Shown here: one piece after another, positions 32,481 through 43,626 of the stretch
How positions within the stretch are numbered: the stretch's first letter is position 1
Layout: the number at the start of each line of letters is the position of its first letter
Source of the DNA: Pinus tabuliformis
Lineage: Eukaryota > Streptophyta > Pinopsida > Pinales > Pinaceae
NCBI GenBank assembly: GCA_031772625.1
Contig: CM062815.1
Coordinates: 121,443,977 to 121,507,976, forward strand
DNA length: 64,000 nucleotides
Reading direction: 5' to 3'
Notes under the pieces: generated by a model
Told to the model about the DNA's origin: nothing
The model's input: the letters and a program-made list of their open reading frames with translations, nothing else
Databases searched by the model: none
Program-made: the position numbers and the translations under genes

Positions 32481-35215
32481 TATTGGAAATACTGGGGGGG
32501 GTGAATCAATATTTGTTTTCAATTTTTATTTTTACCAGTTAATATCACTTATAATTAGAACACAAAATGAACAATGATAGAATAATAATTTTATTAATTA
32601 ATGACGAGGACTCCAATCCTCTTTACAATCAATCAAGTACAATAATAATTAGGGCTTCAACCCTAGATGAAAATCTCCAATCCACCAGGCTCCAACCTGT
32701 ATTTTGCCAAGCACCGACTTTGACTTCATGAGGCTACAACCTTGTCACTTTGAGGCACCAACCTCTAGGGCTCCAACATTATCTCTGGTATAGGCTCTAA
32801 TGTGGTCTTCTTGCGGATTCCTATCCTATAGGGCTCCAACCCTATCTCTGGTATAGGCTCTAATGTGGTCTTCTTGAGGATTCCTATCCTGTAGGGCTCT
32901 GACCCACTCATTGGTACATGCTCCAACCTAGTCTTCTTGAGGACTCTTATCCTTTAGGGCACCAACCTACTACCTCATATCTTTAATACGGATTCAACGA
33001 TTCTTCAAGGCTCCCAATATCTTCTGCAATAATCCCTGACAATATCTTCACCTTCAACACTGCCCTCAATCAATCTCTAAAGCTCTTAGCTCATCAATGA
33101 CAACTTTGTCTTCTTAGAAGGTGTCACCATTGCTCTTCATGCTACCCAAACAATTTCTCCAAGGTCACATCATGATGGCTTCAACGATCTACCAAGGATC
33201 TCCACGAATCTTCAATATGCTGCTTCACAAATTTCTTCAATGCTCCAGTTATCTAGCATGCTTTAAAGGACTTCTACAAGTTGATCTCATGATGTTTGAA
33301 CAAGTATTTAACAAGTCTTCAAAGGCTGCTTCAACAAGAGGCCTTCAATTGTTTCAAATACTTCCAATACTACTTCAAGACATCATCCAAATATCTTCAA
33401 TCACAAATTGCTCCAAATGTCTCCACAAGCTCAAAAATGTAGTCACGGGTATGAGATGTTTTTACTTAAGGTAATCCAAGCTTCACAAATGTCACTGTCA
33501 CAACAAATTCACTGCAAAGGTAGTATGTCCTTAGAACACTAATCTCCAAACGATGAATTTGTCACAATCACAAGTCTAAGATATTTAGTCTCAGATCCCG
33601 GATTCTAGGAGTCTACTCCAATTGCTCCTTTTATGCTCCTATGTTCTGCTTCAAAATTAATTCAATGGGATGCCTTATCGTCCTTCAATTAATGCCCAAA
33701 AGTTGCTTCCAAACTAACTCAAAATCCGTTCCAAATGGTGACTATTAGACTGTTCCGAGTTCTGAGCTTCACAAGTCTGAAATTATTGCAACAATGAGTA
33801 CAACATTCCAATGTTCAAAGGCTCCTTTCTCTTGAAAAGTATTCAAGTCTTCAAGCCACACAAGAGCTTCACTCTTTTCTTAGACTACTCCACATGCAGA
33901 TGTACATGAGCTTCAAGTCTGAGGTGGAATATAAGAATGAAAGAGAATTGTCCATAAACTACTCTTACTAAATCGTAATTATGATTTTACACATGCAGTT
34001 TACCCACACACAGGTAAGCAATCTGAGCTACACAACAAATGATTATCCTTGATATGAGCTTGAATGATGATTGTTCTTTGTCCATGTCCGAGCTGTAATG
34101 GAAGCTATCACAGATCCGAGTCCTTGTTTTTTTCCTCAGGTCCAATTTCCACAGTAGTCTACCACAGATCCGAGTTTTTATGCCATCACATGTGACTGTC
34201 CATACACATAAATGACTTGTAATGGAGATTGTCCTTGATCCGAGGTATGATCTCTCCACTATTAGTAGTCCGAGGCACAATAGATAAGTCTTCAAATCAA
34301 GACAATATGTGACTGTTCTCCAAACTTGAATGATAAACCTAACACAAGAATCAACCCAAAATAGTAAACTTTTATATCCTCTTGGCCTCCTTGCTGCGTT
34401 TATACCTCCTTTCTGAATTTTTGTGATCCTCACTGAATTTTTTTTATGCTTGAAATGGAGTGTTTGAGCTTATATTTATACAAGTTTTGACCATAGATGA
34501 AAAGACATGTCCTTTCGAGAGGGAGCCGACTTGCACAAGTAGGCTTAGGTAGGCTAGCATAAAAAATATAATGTTTCATCTTGAAATATCATTTTCTCAG
34601 GGTCTATGAGGAGTTAGAGGGCAAGTAAGGGCTCGTTGGAAAGGAGAAAATGTCCTCCACGAGCCTATGCTAGTTTAATCTTCAATTAGAGTCATTTTAC
34701 CATCAAGAAAATTATATTTGTGAAACTATCATTCTTTTATTTTATTCATGGCAGCCTTTGGGATTATGGACATTTGGAATGTGGATATGATTCTTAATAT
34801 TCAAGGACTAGGATGCAAGGGCATAGATGTAGGATCTATCAAATAGCTTTAAGGATATGCACCTTTTCAACATGTCTTCTTTCTTAGGGCATCTTCAACA
34901 AGGCTAAGGCTTAGGACATCCTTTTTGCCAATCAACATTTATCCATGCATCATTATCACATAAGGACAAGGGTTAGTAATTTATTCCTAGACGGGTTTCA
35001 TGATAAGGGTTTATTCATTCATCATTAGATCATGCATCAACAATCAAGGGCTTTGTCATCATATAGATAGGGATATACATGTAGCTAGGGAATATATGCA
35101 TCATGTGGTTTTCACAAGGTTAGGGAAACATCACCAAAAGGTAATTCATGTATCACAAGAATATTTTCCATCTCCAACAATGCCATATTGCCATCAATGA
35201 CAACTTTGACCAACA
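32481..35215 (-). repeat. 5' LTR of GAG-1
   Basis: It is 2735 bp and collinear with 26620-30055 except for the 734-bp duplication, which it lacks. It has its own short tandem repeat: ATCTCTGGTATAGGC starts at 32781 and 32844, period 63. It ends CTTTGACCAACA before TCTAG. Confidence 0.9.
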
Positions 35216-35220
35216 TCTAG

Positions 35221-35719
35221 TTGTGGTGGAGATTCCAAGGCAATGTAGCATCAGTTGTGGACTATTCCAGAGTGTACAAGTGTTGCATGCAACCTGATGA
35301 TCAACCTTGGGAATTGCGCAATCCATTTTGGAGAAATTCCTAAATAATAGGGGCCTAATTTCTCAAGGAATTGCGCAAGGAAATAAGGGCTCAAGCAGAG
35401 GCAAAAATTGACTAAGTCTGGGTCAGAGCTTCTCATTGAGCAGAGAGATAGGTTATTCACATACATTTTGTGCTAAGAGCGAGCAAGCACTTGTAATACA
35501 TTCTCTATTCATCCGATCAATGCAAGTAGACTTAAGGGGTTTTTAGCAATTACTTTCCCCTAGAAAAATATTGTGCATGTGTGCAATTTCTTATTGCGTG
35601 TCTAAGATTGTTGTTCTAAATTGTGAATTAATTTTTTCATAACAGTAGAGTTGAATTGTGTCTCTTGATTTACATTAAAATTTCTTGAGTAATTGCAATT
35701 ATACACCATAATTTATACA
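35221..35719 (+). repeat. 5' LTR of Copia-3, second part
   Basis: It resumes with TTGTGGTGGAGATTCC, matching 40144 onward of the 3' LTR, and ends ATTTATACA directly before the primer site. The two parts together give 865 bp, against 863 bp for the 3' LTR. Confidence 0.92.
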
Positions 35720-35731
35720 TGGTATCATAGT
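35720..35731 (+). promoter_or_regulatory. Primer binding site of Copia-3
   Basis: TGGTATCATAGT matches the initiator-tRNA-Met site TGGTATCAGAGC with two changes, immediately after the LTR. Confidence 0.85.
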
Positions 35732-35824
35732 TGGATTCACACTAGAACAAGAATTATGAAGTTGTTCCTCAAGAGGTCCGAATTTGTAGCTCCAGTGTAG
35801 CAGGATCTCTTCAAAGTTAGGAAG

Positions 35825-36646
35825 ATGACCTTCAACGAGATGAGATTAGAGTATGCCTTAAAAGGAAACTCAAATTTCTTTGCATGGAAGGATCACATGG
35901 AGGCAGTGCTTGATGATAACATATTGCTAGAATATGTCAAGACAAACATTGCAAAACTAGGATCAGCTGATGCCCAAAACCTAGCTCAATGGAAGAAATA
36001 TGTAGCCAAGGAGAGGAGAATAATCTTGGAGGGAGTGCAAGACCACATTGTCTCAAATCTCCATGGGAAAGAAACTCCTTTCGCAATGTGGCAGAAATTG
36101 ATAGATCTATTCCAAAATAATAGTGACGATAGGAAATTGACCCTCAAAGACACACTTCGAAATATCAAGATGCAGAAGAATGACACTATTCCACAACATC
36201 TCAACAAATTTATACAAGTTTGTGATGAGCTTAGAGGGGTTGATGTGACTGTTGAAGAAGATGACCTAGTGAGCCTAACTCTTTTAGGCCTTACCAAAAG
36301 TTGGCATAGCTACCAGGACTCGGTGAATGGAAGGGAAAAATTATCGAATTGGGAAAGGTTATGGTCTGATTTGGTCCAAGAAGAGTTCAGGAGAAATAAC
36401 TGGGATGTAACTTCATCCAAAGCAAAGGATGAATAAAATTTTGCATTGGTTAGAAAGGGAAAGAAGGGAAAAGGGAAGAAATCTCAAACCAAACCAGAAT
36501 CCAGCCAAGGGGGCAAGGAGAAAGATATGTCTAAAATAAAATGCTTCAATTGTCATGAATTTGGGAGTTATGCCACGAAGTGTCCACACAAAAACTCGAG
36601 CAAGAAGAACTCAGGAGGAGCAGTAGGTCAAGCCTTGGCTTCATAG
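35825..36646 (+). pseudogene. gag: Copia-3 gag
   Basis: The main frame (35825-36436, 203 codons) starts MTFNEMRLEYALKGNSNFFA and includes the UBN2-type domain (LTLKDTLRNIKMQKNDTIPQ, SWHSYQDSVNGREKLSNWER). After a TAA at 36434 the same frame continues with KGKKGKGKKSQTKPES and a knuckle-like CFNCHEFGSYATKCP at about 36541-36585. The zinc-binding His is replaced by Ser there (CX2CX4S), which should abolish zinc binding. Homology with Copia-2 gag is continuous. Confidence 0.9.
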
Positions 36647-36930
36647 TTCGAGCTTGACTTCACCCTTATCGCATGCATGGCCAGCGCAATGATGGGGAAC
36701 GTGTGGTACTTGGATGCATGTATATCGTTCCATGTGACAGGGTGTGGAGAATTTTTAAGTGACCTCGAGGAGAAAGATCTCCAAATGCACATTGAGTTGG
36801 GGGACAAAGGAAGGTACAATGCAACCGAGGTTGGTACAATAACCTTTTAAAGGGAGTCGAGATCCCCTCTCCGTCTCAAAGATGTCATTTTTGTTCTAGG
36901 CCTAAAGAAGAATCTCATCTTTGTTGCAGT
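36647..36930 (+). pseudogene. pol: Copia-3 pol: aspartic protease, active site lost
   Basis: FELDFTLIACMASAMMG is followed by VWYLDACISFHVTG, where Copia-2 has VWYLDSGASFHMT. The catalytic Asp-Ser-Gly has become Asp-Ala-Cys, so this copy cannot be an active protease. SRSPLRLKDV and FVLGLKKNLIF are the later family motifs. Stops (for example TAA at 36848) also break the frame. Confidence 0.85.
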
Positions 36931-38080
36931 TTTGGAAATGTGATCTTCAACAGAGGAAAGGAATTCCTAAGACACATAGTCACATGACAGGTGAAGCAGA
37001 TCAGGATTTGTGTGAAGAACCTGTATAATCTATATGTGGAAGATTGTGTTGCATTAAGCACAAAGGCGACAAAGGTGCAGAGCCACAATGTCGGTGAACT
37101 TTGGCACAAAAGACTTGGCCATTTACATCATGGCACCCTGAAGATTATGCCGTAAATAACCATAGGCCTCCCCAAAGGAGCACTTGAGCAACAAGATGTA
37201 TGCAAAGGATGTACTTTGGGGAAGTACACAAAATCCACTTTCCATGATTGGGAAAACAAAGCACATGTAGTCCTAGAAAGGATCCACTTTGATGTCTATG
37301 GACCTTTCTTAATAGCCTCCATTGCTAGGCACAAATGTTTTTTCATTTTTATTAATGAATTCTCACAGAAGTGCTGGATCTTCTTCATGTAGAAGAAAGA
37401 TGAGACATTCTCCAAGTTCATAGAATTCAAGGCACTAGTTGGGAAAGAAATCGACAAGAAGGTGAAGGCTCCCAGGAGTGATAATGGACGTGATTACGTG
37501 CCAAATGAATTTAAAATTTTTTGTGCAAAAGAAGGTATTCGACGAGAATTGATAACACCTCGCAACCCATAACAAAATGGGGTGGCTGAGAGAAAGAAAC
37601 ATAGCATTGTTGGAGTTGTGAGAGATATGCTACACGACCAAGGCCTACCATTGAATTTGTGGGCAGAGGCATGTAACACAACGGTCTACTTGTAGAATTG
37701 GAGTCCTCATCAGATTCTTGGTATGATTACACCAGAGGAGGCCTTCTCTGGGAGAAAGTCGGATGCGTCTCACTTCAAGATTTTTGGAGCCTCTATTTAC
37801 TACCATGTCTCCAAAGATTCTAGGAAGAATCTTGAGTCAACAACATAGGTGGGAGTATTTGTGGGTTACACATAGACTCCACACAACTATCATGTGTACT
37901 TACCATCCTTTAGAACAATAGTTGTGCAAAGGGATGTAAAGTTTGATGAGGTGAAAGTGATGCAGTGCTCTCTTGAGAGGGAGATTCAGATCCCACTAGA
38001 AGAGGAGCTTTTAGCTCCAAAGGAGGAGCCTCAGGAAGTTATGGAGAAACCACAAATTGAGGAGTAGAGAGTAAAGACAT
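36931..38080 (+). pseudogene. pol: Copia-3 pol: integrase
   Basis: The zinc domain is readable as ELWHKRLGHLHHGTLKIM and CKGCTLGKYTKSTF (37095-37245), with a TAA between. The core shows ERIHFDVYGPF (first Asp), KAPRSDNGRDYVPNEF (second Asp) and QNGVAERKKHSIVGVVRDML with the Glu. KIFGASIYYHVSKDSRKN and GVFVGYT follow. In-frame stops include F-M-*-K-K-D (about 37390), N-P-*-Q-N-G (37570) and V-Y-L-*-N (about 37693). The first and third coincide with stops in Copia-2. Confidence 0.9.
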
Positions 38081-39060
38081 CCAATCAAGCAAAACTATCC
38101 AGAAAAGGCAGAAAAAGAACCATGGAAGCTGATAGACTTGTGCAGGATGCGAGGGAGAATATGGGAGTTCCTTCAAATTTGCGCAAGAAAAGGAGGTCAC
38201 CTAAGAGGTACACTAGTTACATGGCTCTAATGCTTGATCTCGTAGAGACTGAGCCATCCTCTTTTAAGGAAGTAATAGAGAAACTGGGTTGGGTTGATGC
38301 AATGGTGGAAGAATACGAATCCATCATGGAGAACAATGTTTTGGAAGTGGTCCCAAGAACAACAGATAAATCAATTGTGGGTTCGAGATGGATCTTCAAG
38401 GTTAAGCATGCAACAGATGGAAGCATAGAGAAGTATAAGGCCAAATTTGTGGCCAAGGGGTACTCTCAAGTTGAGGGAATTGACTATGAGGAGACCTTTG
38501 CTCCTAAGCAAGGTACTCATCCTTTAGATCAATTATTGCTATGGCTACGCAGATGGGGTGGAAGATCCACTAGATGGATGTAAAAACAAAATTTCTCAAT
38601 GGATTTATTGAGGAGGAGTTGTTCATTGAGCAACCAGAAGGTTTTGAAAATTTTGATCTGAAGTCTCATGTCTGCAAATTCAAGTGAGCATTGTACGGTC
38701 TTAAGCAAGAACCTCGTGCTTGGTACTTGGATCGATAGCTATCTCACAGGTTTGGGCTTAACCAAAAGTTAAACGGATGCAAACCTCTATCATATTTTGG
38801 TAGAAGGTAAATTTCTTATTATTTTCTTATATGTTGATGATTTGATTTTAACTGGTGATGAGCAGCTGATCAGATCTTGCAAGGAGGACCTTGCCAGGGA
38901 ATTTGAAATGAAGGACATGGGTCTCGTGCACTACTTCCTCGGGTTAGAAGTATGGCAAGGCGATGGGGAACTATTTGTGTCTCAAGGCAAATTTGCAAAT
39001 GACATACTATAGAGATTCCACATGGATATTTGTAGACCCATGGAGAGACCTTTAGCGTCC
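38081..39060 (+). pseudogene. pol: Copia-3 pol: reverse transcriptase
   Basis: Motifs in order are [40 protein letters not shown] and [20 protein letters not shown], then a frameshift at about 38505. Next come KTKFLNGFIEEELFIEQPEG (38583 on), ALYGLKQEPRAWYLDR and LYVDDLILTGDEQLI with YVDD intact (38829-38840). EFEMKDMGLVHYFLGLEVWQ is the following copia signature. Frame changes and TAG/TGA stops occur between these blocks. Confidence 0.9.
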
Positions 39061-39779
39061 AATTGGAGGAAAGTGGGTGCCACTTCAGGTGAAGAAGTAA
39101 ATGCTACCATTTATCAACAACTAGTGGGCTCAATAATGTATCTTGTGAACACACGACCATATATGTGCTATGCAGTCAACCAACTGAGCCAAACTATGGC
39201 TAGGCCAACCAAATTATTTTGGAAGGCAACTAAGCATGTTTTACGGTACCTCAGAGGCACTACCCAGTTTGGACTATGGTATAGACAAACATAGGGAGTG
39301 AAGTTGTGTGGCTTCACAGATGCAGATTGGACGAGGAGTCCATTAGATCGAAAGATTAAATCAGGTGGAACTTTGAGTGTTGGGTCTGCAACTATTTCTA
39401 GGTATAACCGGAAGCAAATATCTGTGGTGCTCAGCTCGGTAGAAGCAAAATACATGGCTACAAGTCAAGCATCATGGGAGGTGATCTACACGAGAAAGAT
39501 ACTCGTTGGATTGTTTGGATAGATGATGGATCCAATTGTGATATTAAAAATTGCATCAAGCTCTCTGAGAATCTTGTTTTTCACGATCAATCCAAGCAAA
39601 TAGATATCGGATATCATCATTTACAGAACGGTGTGCAGAGCTGGATAATGTTGCTTTAGTACATTCCAACAGAGGAACAAGATGCTGACATTTTGACAAA
39701 AGCTTTCTCAAGAGGGAAGTTTGAGTTCCACAGGTGCAGGATACGGGTGGTTGATAATCCCTTTCTTCCTGAGAGGGAG
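39061..39779 (+). pseudogene. pol: Copia-3 pol: RT end, RNase H and polypurine tract
   Basis: QQLVGSIMYLVNTRPYMCYA and LSQTMARPTKLFWKATKHVL are the RT thumb/connection. GVKLCGFTDADWTRSPLD and SVVLSSVEAKYMATSQAS begin RNase H. The end is frame-shifted after VGLFG, but SCIKLSENLVFHDQSKQIDI-like text is still readable from 39520. The region closes with the polypurine tract GAGAGGGAG at 39771-39779, which abuts the LTR. Confidence 0.88.
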
Positions 39780-40642
39780 TGTTGAAAATGCAGCAAGAAA
39801 TTCTCAATTTGAATTTTCCTTGATTAAATTGAGAAAATTTGAATTTCCACATCAACAGACAACTTGGATGCAATTAACTTGTGTGACATTGCTTGTGTCA
39901 CCTAGTTTACTTAGTAAATTCAAGTTGGAGGAGTTAAAGTTAAGTTAAGCATCTGTAATTGCTTATTTGTAGCAATCAAGGCCAATTATCTCAAGTTGTT
40001 TTCAGTTAAACTAGTTTTGATTGTTGGAGGAACTAGTGGAATATCAGTGGTGTAGTGGGACTTTAGTCAAACTCAATGATCATCCAGTTAATTGATTAAT
40101 CAACCCAAAATAACTAGTGCATCCAAAGAATTTGATTTACCCAGTTGAGGTGGAGATTCCAATGCAATGTAACATCGGTTGTAGACTATTACGGAGTGTA
40201 CAGGTGTTGCACGCAACTTGATGATCAACCTTGGGAATTGCGTAATCCATTTTGGAGAAATTCCTAAATAATAAAGCCCTAATTTCTCAAGGAATTGCGC
40301 AAGGAAATAGGGGCTTAAGCAGAGGCATAAATTGACTAAGTCTAGGTCAGAGCTTCTCATTGAGCAGATAGATAGGTTATTCACTTGTAGGTTGTGCTTA
40401 GAGCGAGCAAGCAAATGTAATACATTCTCTATTCATCTGATTAATGCAAGCAGGCTTAAGGGGTTTTTAGCAATTGTTTTCCCCTAGAAAAATATTGTGC
40501 ATGTGTGTTATTTCTTACTGCATATCTGAGATTGTTGCTCTAAATTGTGATTTAATTTACTCAGAGTAGTAGAGTAGAATTGTGTCTCTTGATTTAGATT
40601 AAATTTTTTTGAGCAGTTGTAATTCTACACCATGTTTCTACA
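39780..40642 (+). repeat. 3' LTR of Copia-3
   Basis: This intact 863-bp LTR runs from TGTTGAAAATGC to TTTCTACA. It lets the split 5' LTR be reconstructed exactly and shows the pre-insertion target of GAG-1 (TTTACCCAGTTGAGG at about 40134-40148). Confidence 0.93.
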
Positions 40643-40825
40643 CTTTAGTAAGCCCATGTGCACATATTTTGCACATATATTGTACATTCCTCTTTGATAA
40701 TAAAATGGGTCAACTTGGCACATTTTTCGCTGAATTTGTGGGTGTCTAATTACATGTTAAATTTTTGTGTTGCATGTGGAATTTTGTTTTGATTATCACT
40801 GTTAATTCCTAGTAGGAATATTACA
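40643..40825 (+). repeat. 3' LTR of Gypsy-1, second part
   Basis: CTTTAGTAAGCCCATGTGCA to GGAATATTACA matches 7235-7418 of the 5' LTR. The first five bases are the Copia-3 target duplication. It ends at 40825, followed by the Gypsy-1 target duplication ATCTA (40826-40830). Confidence 0.92.
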
Positions 40826-41958
40826 ATCTATATCTCTATCTCCCTTAATATCTCCTTCTTTATCACTCTATCTCACCCTCCAAACATATACTCTCTCTTT
40901 ATCTCCATATCTATCTCTCCCTCCCTCCCTCTTCCTCTCCCTTCTCTCTCTCTCTCTCTCTCTTCCCTTCTCTCTCTCTCTCCACCTTTCTCTCTCCATT
41001 TCTTTCTTCTTCCATCCCTCTCTCTCCCCCTTCAACTCCATCTTTTCCTCCCTCCCTCCATATATATCTCTATCTCCCTCCATCTCTTCTTCTTTGTCTT
41101 TCTATCTCAGCCCCAAACATACACACACTCTCTCCATATGTATTTATCCATCTCTCTCCCCGTCTCCCTCTCCTTCTATCCCTCCGCCCCCTCTCTCTCT
41201 CCCCCCCCTCTTTCCTTCTCTCTCTCTTCCCTCCCACTCTCCTCTCTCCCTCACTCTCTCTCCATCTCTCCCTTGTCACACCCCCTCTCTCTCTCCACTT
41301 TTCTCTCTATATGTATTTCTTCTCCCCTCCCTCTTTCCCCCTTCAACTCCATTTCTCTCTCCCTCCCTCCATCTTTCCTTCTCTCTCTTAAGTCCTCTCT
41401 CTCTTCCTTTCTCTCCTACCCCCCTCTGTCTCCCCCCAATCACTCTCTCTCCCTCCCTCTTTCCCCCCCTTCAACTCCATTTCTCTCTCCCTCCCTCCAT
41501 CTTTCCTTCTCTCTCTTAAGTCCTCTCTCTCTTCCTTTCTCTCCTACCCCCCTCTGTCTCCCCCCAATCACTCTCTCTCCCTCCCTCTCTTCCTCTCTCT
41601 TTGCCCTGCAAAACCATCACTATCTTTCTCCCTCTCTCCTTCTCTCCCCCCTCTATCTCTGTGTGTGTGTCTCTCTCTTCCCTCCTCTCCTCTCTCCCTC
41701 ACTTTCTCTCCATCTCTCCCTTGTCACTCACTCTCTTTCCCCACCTTTATTTCTCTATGTTTATGTTCTTCCCTCCATGTCTCCCCCCTCCAACTCCCTC
41801 TCTCTCTCTCCTCCTCTCCCTCCTCCCTCCCTCTCTCTTTCTCTCTCCACCCTCCAGCTTTGTCACTATCTCCCTCCCTCTTTCCTTCTCCCATTCCCTC
41901 CCCTCTCTCTCTCTACCTCTCGCACCCCCCTCCCTGTACCCCCCCTCCATCCATATGA
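40826..41958. repeat. Polypyrimidine (CT/CCT) tract
   Basis: About 1.1 kb of almost pure C and T on the plus strand, built from TCTC, CCTCCC and related motifs. It contains a near-perfect 128-bp tandem duplication: CTTCAACTCC starts at 41341 and 41469. Long ORFs here (up to 305 codons, S/L/P only) are a by-product of composition. The tract continues leftward beyond Gypsy-1 at 6000-6121. Confidence 0.92.
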
Positions 41959-42069
41959 TCGAGAATTGTCACTCTATGTAATCAATAATATATGCAAGGT
42001 TAAATATAACAATACTTATAATGGAGATGATTATTATTATAATACATTGAAATAATAATAATCAATATT

Positions 42070-42320
42070 ATTGATTATTATAACAATAATAATGTATTGA
42101 GAAATAACATGTTAAAGAAACAATAGTATGTTAACTTTACATTATAGACAAATCAATTTCTTCTGATCAAATTGGTAGCTCCGTGCCTTACATTTTATAT
42201 TTTATTGATGATTATAACAATAATAATATATAGAGAAATAACCTGTTAAATGTTAACTTTACATTATTGATAAATCAATTTCTTCTGATCAAATTAGTGG
42301 CTTTGCACCTTACATTTTAC
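42070..42320. repeat. About 122-bp tandem duplication
   Basis: TGTTAACTTTACATTAT starts at 42129 and 42251. The flanking GATTATAACAATAATAAT and the following TCAATTTCTTCTGATCAAAT are also duplicated. Confidence 0.8.
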
Positions 42321-42650
42321 ATTTTATATTATAGTACATTTTACATTTATATATGTTTTAATTTGAATATTAATTAAAAGATATGAATTTGATATATATA
42401 TATATATATTGCCATTATTACTTACTTATTTACATTACATCTACCCATCTCATCCACATACTTACTTACTTATTTACATGACATCTACACCTCTCTATAT
42501 TAGGCATAATTTTAATACACACATATATAAATAAGAGTCATACATAAAACCAAAAACTATTTCAAAATAATATATAATCTTAACTCATACATAAAATCAA
42601 GAAAATGCTTACAAAAAATTACAAGGTAAGATATTTTTTTCTTTTTCTTT

Positions 42651-42657
42651 ATATATA

Positions 42658-42732
<75 letters not shown>
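42651..42732. repeat. (TA)n microsatellite
   Basis: About 80 bases of alternating A and T with a single C near the start (42659). Confidence 0.95.
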
Positions 42733-42735
<3 letters not shown>

Positions 42736-43041
42736 ATGTGGTTCATGATTCTTGGAGATGAGCAATCACTATGTCCACATAATGTTGTACCATGAAAATC
42801 TACTTATTAGGATCATTTCATGCTGCTTCAACCAGAGAGTATGACCTCGAGAGTCTGTGACCTCTCAGTAGCAAAGGTACTTTAAGAATGAGGATTCGAC
42901 CAACTGAACTAACCCTTAGGCTATAATATCTTTATATTTTATATGAGGAACATGCATATTCAATCTCTCAAGAGAATATTTATTTTCAACTAGAAGTTTA
43001 AAAAAGTTCAGAAAAGGCCTAAAGAAGCTTGGGAAGAACGA

Positions 43042-43329
43042 GTGTGTACACTTTGCACGTGTGGAGCAATGGAATCGGAAAAACATTTCATTTTGGAATG
43101 TGAGACATTCAAAGGCATACGGGAATATGTTAGCATTAGTTTCTTGGTAAACATTTCATTTTGGAATGTGAAACATTCAAAGACATACGGAAATATGTTA
43201 GCATTGGTTTCTTGGCATTATCTTTTCAGCGAGGGGATTGTTGGAAGGTTGGGCCACCTCATCATCAATTTGAATAAAAAAATGTTTGAATTGCAAAAGG
43301 CGAAAAACAGGGAACTAATGGTCCCATAG
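43042..43329 (+). pseudogene. Possible LINE ORF2 C-terminal fragment
   Basis: The 95-codon frame starts CTLCTCGAMESEKHFILEC, which has the CxxC...HxxxxC layout of the zinc-binding end of LINE reverse transcriptases. The segment containing HFILECETFK is tandemly duplicated (offset 68 bases, 43081 and 43149), which explains the odd downstream peptide. No RT lies upstream, so this is at best a short relic. A chance ORF cannot be excluded. Confidence 0.35.
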
Positions 43330-43526
43330 ACTATTTTTAATTTGGTGGACATTAAAATATCATTTCATTTATATTAAAATGAGATAGAAAAATCCCAATT
43401 ATTACTCTTAACCGCTTAAGATAAATCCAAATACCTATAAATTAATTGTTTGAATGCAAATTTTCAAATTTACTCATATTATTTATTAATATTGTGAGTG
43501 TAACGTCAAACATTACTACCCATTTT

Positions 43527-43602
43527 TATTGAGAAGTATTTTCGGCGAAAATCACATCAAAATTCACTTTGATGTGATTTTCCCGGGAAACACTTCTCAA
43601 TA
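43527..43602. repeat. Short fold-back
   Basis: TATTGAGAAGTATTTTCGGC... at 43527-43561 is the imperfect complement of 43567-43602 (...ACACTTCTCAATA), with a 5-base loop. It would form a hairpin of about 35 bp. Confidence 0.8.
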
Positions 43603-43626
43603 AACTTGATATGGATCATAAATTTT

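Larger units (their letters stand above)
26620..35215 (-). mobile_element. GAG-1: gag-only LTR retrotransposon, Sirevirus-like
   Basis: This minus-strand element inserted into the Copia-3 5' LTR. It has very long LTRs (26620-30055 and 32481-35215), a tRNA-Met primer site (32467-32478), gag only, and several polypurine tracts near the 3' LTR. Flanks CCCAG (26615-26619) and TCTAG (35216-35220) are a decayed 5-bp target duplication. No protease, integrase or RT fits in the 2.4-kb interior, so it depended on enzymes of another element. Long LTRs, a coiled-coil gag with knuckles and multiplied polypurine tracts are features described for Sirevirus (Maximus/SIRE) copia elements; assignment to that group is inferred. 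Confidence 0.88.
26254..40642 (+). mobile_element. Copia-3: Ty1-copia element inserted in the Gypsy-1 3' LTR
   Basis: This plus-strand element has a 5' LTR in two parts (26254-26619 and 35221-35719), primer site 35720, coding region 35825-39770 and 3' LTR 39780-40642. The target duplication is CTTTG/CTTTA. The 5' LTR is split by GAG-1. Without the insert it would be about 5.8 kb. Its proteins are close relatives of Copia-2 but it carries many more stops and has lost key residues in protease and zinc knuckle. Confidence 0.92.
6122..40825 (+). mobile_element. Gypsy-1: chromodomain Ty3-gypsy element, split by nested insertions
   Basis: This is a complete but dead chromovirus-type element. Its pieces are the 5' LTR (6122-7418), tRNA-Met primer site, gag (7450-7763 and 20766-21850), protease, RT, RNase H, integrase and a C-terminal chromodomain ending at the 3' LTR. 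The 3' LTR is in two parts, 25131-26253 and 40643-40825. The flanking 5-bp duplication is ATCTA (6117-6121 and 40826-40830). Copia-2 sits in gag and Copia-3 in the 3' LTR. Without inserts the element would be about 7.3 kb. Coding regions carry many in-frame stops. As the host of all other inserts in this block, it is the oldest element here. Confidence 0.92.

Noticed and set aside
41138..42055. 305-codon ORF rich in Ser, Leu and Pro
   Set aside because: It is a translation of the CT tract; composition alone keeps several frames open.
42860..42930. tRNA-like stretch on the minus strand (GGGTTAGTTCAGTTGGTCGA)
   Set aside because: It resembles a D-arm, but no anticodon arm, T-arm or acceptor pairing follows. 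At most a SINE relic.
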